A stretch of 64,000 nt of DNA, taken from the NCBI RefSeq assembly GCF_965638725.1, contig NC_134960.1, positions 3,784,501 through 3,848,500 of the forward strand, in the 5' to 3' direction. Positions 60,901-64,000 of the stretch are shown here, one piece after another. The translations under genes were made by a program, and so were the position numbers. The notes under the pieces are model-generated. The model made no database searches. It had not been told where the DNA came from and saw only the letters and a list, made by a program, of their open reading frames with translations. How positions within the stretch are numbered: the first letter of the stretch is position 1; each line of letters begins with the position of its first letter. Origin of the DNA: Aptenodytes patagonicus. Its lineage: Eukaryota; Chordata; Aves; Sphenisciformes; Spheniscidae.

Positions 60901-63234
60901 GATTTTACTATGCTTAACGTTTTTGCTTATTAAATGGTTTCTAGCTGCTGGTGCTGGAGTTTGTAAGCTCTTAGTGGTCTTCATGATTGTTGGATTCTTT
61001 TTACAACCTGTTCCTGAATAGCAGGCTAAAATTATACAATGATCACATGCTAAATAAATACAATTTTGTTCTGTGGCAGACGTTCAAGAAGTAGAGAAAG
61101 GGAACGGAGCCGAGAGAGAAGAAGATCCCGGAGCCGAGAGAGGAGGCGCTCTAGAAGCAGAAGTAGAGGTAGACGGTCTCGATCCTCCAGTCCGAGCAAG
61201 AACAGGAAAACAGAAAACAGGTATTTGTGTTTTCTAATTACAATCAACGTCATAGTGACAAAATGTCGTAAAACTATTGGTAGCATGGAGGGAATCATCA
61301 GGCAAAACCATGCAAAGCTTTGGTTTGTAGAACAAGGAGGCTATTATGTGAGTCTACTGTTATGATCTTTTCCTATTGCTTAACGTGTGTAGCGCGGTTT
61401 ACTGTGAGAATGTTTCTGTAAAAGAAGATGATCCAAGTTGTGGCAGCTAAAAAACGCAGTTAACTTTTTAAAGTTAAGACTGAACTTCATTCTGGAAGTT
61501 TTGTAGTGCTTCACTGTTATCTCAGGTTCCAGTATCAATAGGTAATATTTTGTGTCCCAGCATGTATGCCCAAATTAATAAAGTACAGGGTGCTCTCTAG
61601 CACAGGCATTACATTGAAGTATAATTTTCTTTAAACTTGTAAATTACTGGAGAATAGGAAGTTTTAGTTACCAGATTTTCTCCAGTGCAGTGTTCTCAGT
61701 GATGCACTGTATCATTTTCTTTCTCAGATAAAGCACTTTATTTCTTTGGAAACATACAAGGCTTTAAAAAAATACGGGTAGGGTAGCAGCAGGGGATCTA
61801 TAAACGGCATCGTGGTGACATCTGTAACAGGAATTTCTAAACTGTTATAAGTGCCACTGATTGTACCCGAGCTCAATGTTTCATCCATTCTTTACACAAA
61901 AGGTGTTCTAAAGAATGTAAGCCAATGAAGTTTGGAATCTGCTTTTTTTTTTTTTATTATATTTGTGCAGAAAAATAAAATATAGAGTGTAACACTTCAG
62001 AGAAGCTCAAGAAGTCTGCTTTGGTAAAGCCACCACCTGTTTATCTGCTGTTTGTTGAATTCTGTGGGTGTGCTTAGTGCTGCAATCAACATGGATTTGA
62101 GAAGTACTAGTCTTAGGGGTTTACAATCGAATAAACTGTCTAGTAAATAGACTTAGTAAAGAGGTGAACCTTGAACTCTTGTAGATGTTGACTTCAGAAA
62201 TGTGTAAAAACTTACTACAGGTCATGTTCTTTTAAATGTATTTTAATGGAATTTTCAGACGTAATTGCAAACAACGTATAATCATGCGACACTGTAAAAT
62301 GAGTGGGAAGTCCGTAAGCTGTAACAGCAGTCTGTATAAAGAATAAGCAGGTTGATGACAATCTAGAAACTGTAAGAAGCTGGAATCACAAAGTCTTTTG
62401 GAATAAGTGTATGGTTTGTATTAGAATAGCCCAATGAAAAAGGCTTAATGAGATTTAATTGGCTAAAGTGAATTTTACATTTATTATCACGAGTTAGCAC
62501 GTTTGGTTTGGATGCATTTTTTTCTTTTTTTTTTTTTTTTGATTGGAACCAAGTAAGGATAATAAAATCTGTGACAAATGGGTTTTGTATTAAATGCAAG
62601 TCTTCATGTTACATTTGAGTTACATAAGTAGCTTTTCCCAGGGAGAGGTGTTTTTATGTCTTTCAGCCAGTACTGTATACTCAGGGGGACGTTCAAACTT
62701 CCATGCAAGATGGTAGATCACTTACCTTTCTCTAGAAATTCAACAAACAGGAAATTTTTAGTATCTCTTTGCTAACTGCTGTCTTCGAGGAGGTGTAAAA
62801 TAAACTGCAGAACCACTAGAGTATCACTTGTAAGTGCTCTGGAAATGAAGTCTGCAACTTCCCCCTGTAAAGCAATGAACAGAACAGAACCAAAGCTTGT
62901 GAATTGGTGGATTGCAATAGATTCTACATTTCTGGTAGTTAAAGGGAATATTTTCATGAAATGGAAAGATTGTCTGGGAGTCAGTGTACTTCGTAAGGTA
63001 TTTGAAAACATAAACCTGTACAGGGTGTTCACAGTTCTGTTTCTAGCCAGCACATGTGTATCCTCCCCCTGAGAAAAGCTGTGATGTTCTAAGAAATCTT
63101 TGATCTTACCTTTCAGGTCAAGATCTAAAGAAAAGACAGAAGGTGTGGAAGTTTCCAAAGAAAAGAAAAAAGACAAAGACGACAAAGAAGAAGAGAAGGA
63201 TAAAGATGCTACCACAAATACCGTGGCCACCGAG
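57956..63234 (+). CDS. DDX46: DDX46 (PRP5 homologue), N-terminal part only
   Basis: DDX46 is the DEAD-box ATPase that remodels U2 snRNP with SF3B during pre-spliceosome assembly in the nucleus. Four coding exons are in the window: 57956-57972, 60605-60793, 61080-61220 and 63117-63234. They join in frame as residues 1-155 of a protein of about 1,030 residues. Exon 1 codes only five complete codons (MGRES). Exons 2 and 3 are the arginine/serine-rich domain, dense in RS and RE dipeptides. Exon 4 begins the lysine/glutamate-rich charged segment (KEKKKDKDDKEEEKEKD). The helicase core lies beyond the window. The end of exon 4 (DATTNTVATE, then GTAGAAG) differs from the human text I recall, so that donor is slightly less certain than the others. 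Confidence 0.93.
57973..60604 (+). other. DDX46: DDX46 intron 1
   Basis: The donor is GTGAGG and the acceptor GATGCAG. The first 500 bases are CpG island. A perfect 12-base inverted repeat lies at 59382-59411. A somewhat GC-rich patch near 59,640-60,000 has no recognisable origin. I see no other element. Confidence 0.85.
59382..59411. repeat. Perfect 12-base inverted repeat
   Basis: The arms GAAAACTAAAAA and TTTTTAGTTTTC surround six A residues in DDX46 intron 1. They would form a cruciform or an RNA hairpin. Confidence 0.85.
61221..63116 (+). other. DDX46: DDX46 intron 3
   Basis: This 1.9 kb AT-rich intron has a GTATTTG donor and an ACCTTTCAG acceptor, with T tracts near 61945 and 62520. 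An antisense open frame at 62772-63251 only shadows exon 4 and intron sequence. Confidence 0.85.
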
Positions 63235-64000
63235 GTAGAAGCTTTTAACACTTATAAATTTAAAAGATAGAATTTAAACCAGGAATTAAGTTAGCCATAG
63301 ATTACTGCATTAACAAAAGAAAACCTATTCTTAGAGCTGGACAAAATCCCCACTGAATGAGAGAATATTCTCTTCAGTAACACAGACTCCTGTCATGGGG
63401 CATGCTTCCAGTTCTTGGCATAAGAAACATTCTTCTCAATTCAAGATTTCGAACTGCTTAGATCGCAAACCCCAGGCAAGTGTGAAGGACATATTAGGTG
63501 TCAGTAGAGGAGCTGAAAATTTTTTCTTGGCCTCTGGACCCAGACAGGAATCAAAGAACAAAGGGAGAGGGAAGCTCACTTTGCCTTGTTTCATGACACG
63601 AAAAGATGTGCCTAGATGAAGAATTCCCAAACTAGCACTTTTAGTTAACTCTTCTAAACCAGCACATTGTTACTAACCCTCCTTTGTTAATAGCGGCTGC
63701 ACCGTCAGGGAGGGCTCCCCAGGCATAAACCAATCAGGTTTTTGTACTAGAAGGACTTTTGGAAGTAGAGGGTAACATGAGAATTCTTTAGTCTTTTATG
63801 AATCAATGGCTAAAATGAGTTGAAACTCACTGGTGTGAGTTAAAATATTTTTTTTCTAGTAAATAAAGTTTAATTGGCTATTATCTTAAAAATTATATAC
63901 CAGCTACTATCATGAAAAATAAGTTAACTGCATTTCTTACTTGAAAATGCTATAGTTGATGTTAATATTTTTCATTTACTTCTGTTGTGCTGAGTTTGTG
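63235..64000 (+). other. DDX46: DDX46 intron 4, cut by the window end
   Basis: The intron follows the GTAGAAG donor after exon 4. No further DDX46 exon is visible before the window ends. Confidence 0.75.

Noticed and set aside
62772-63251. 159-codon antisense frame over DDX46 exon 4
   Set aside because: The Ser/Leu-rich antisense protein mirrors the Lys/Glu-rich sense exon. There is no support for a gene.
1-64000. CRISPR arrays, operons, tRNA or rRNA genes
   Set aside because: The window is vertebrate nuclear DNA. I saw no regularly spaced repeats and no tRNA-like or rRNA-like sequence.

Overview
The window is vertebrate nuclear DNA, most likely from a bird. The evidence is a 3' fragment of a CR1 LINE ending in ATTCTATG repeats, a solo LTR of a type common in avian genomes, short GT-AG introns, CpG-island promoters, and a gene order matching the SAR1B - SEC24A - CAMLG - DDX46 block that I know from human 5q31. 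All four genes were identified by comparing the translated exons with remembered human proteins. No database search was possible.

Layout. Positions 1 to about 4,780 hold no gene I can support. SAR1B lies on the minus strand: its stop codon is at 7703, its start codon at 15788, and a non-coding first exon lies in the CpG island near 20.7-21.4 kb. The CR1 fragment sits in its last intron and the solo LTR in its first intron. SEC24A starts at 21574 on the plus strand, head-to-head with SAR1B across one CpG island. It runs through 23 coding exons to 45209, followed by a long 3' UTR to about 48.2 kb. CAMLG (plus, 50453-55134) has four coding exons and its own CpG promoter. DDX46 (plus) begins at 57956, and the window ends inside its fourth intron, so only the first 155 codons are present.

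Three of the four genes act at the endoplasmic reticulum. SAR1B is the GTPase that starts COPII coat assembly. SEC24A is the COPII cargo adaptor recruited by Sar1-GTP. CAMLG is the membrane receptor subunit that inserts tail-anchored proteins. DDX46 is a nuclear helicase of the U2 snRNP and has no obvious functional link. The shared SAR1B/SEC24A promoter region carries ETS, GC-box, NRF1-like and CCACGTG motifs, so joint regulation of the two COPII genes is plausible but untested.

I reconstructed the exons by hand. Every SEC24A, CAMLG and DDX46 junction, and every coding junction of SAR1B, keeps frame, and all introns are GT-AG. I found no undescribed system. The more unusual points are the divergent COPII gene pair, a poly-alanine upstream ORF and a CTCF-like site at DDX46, in-frame upstream start codons at CAMLG, and several perfect hairpins in introns and a 3' UTR.
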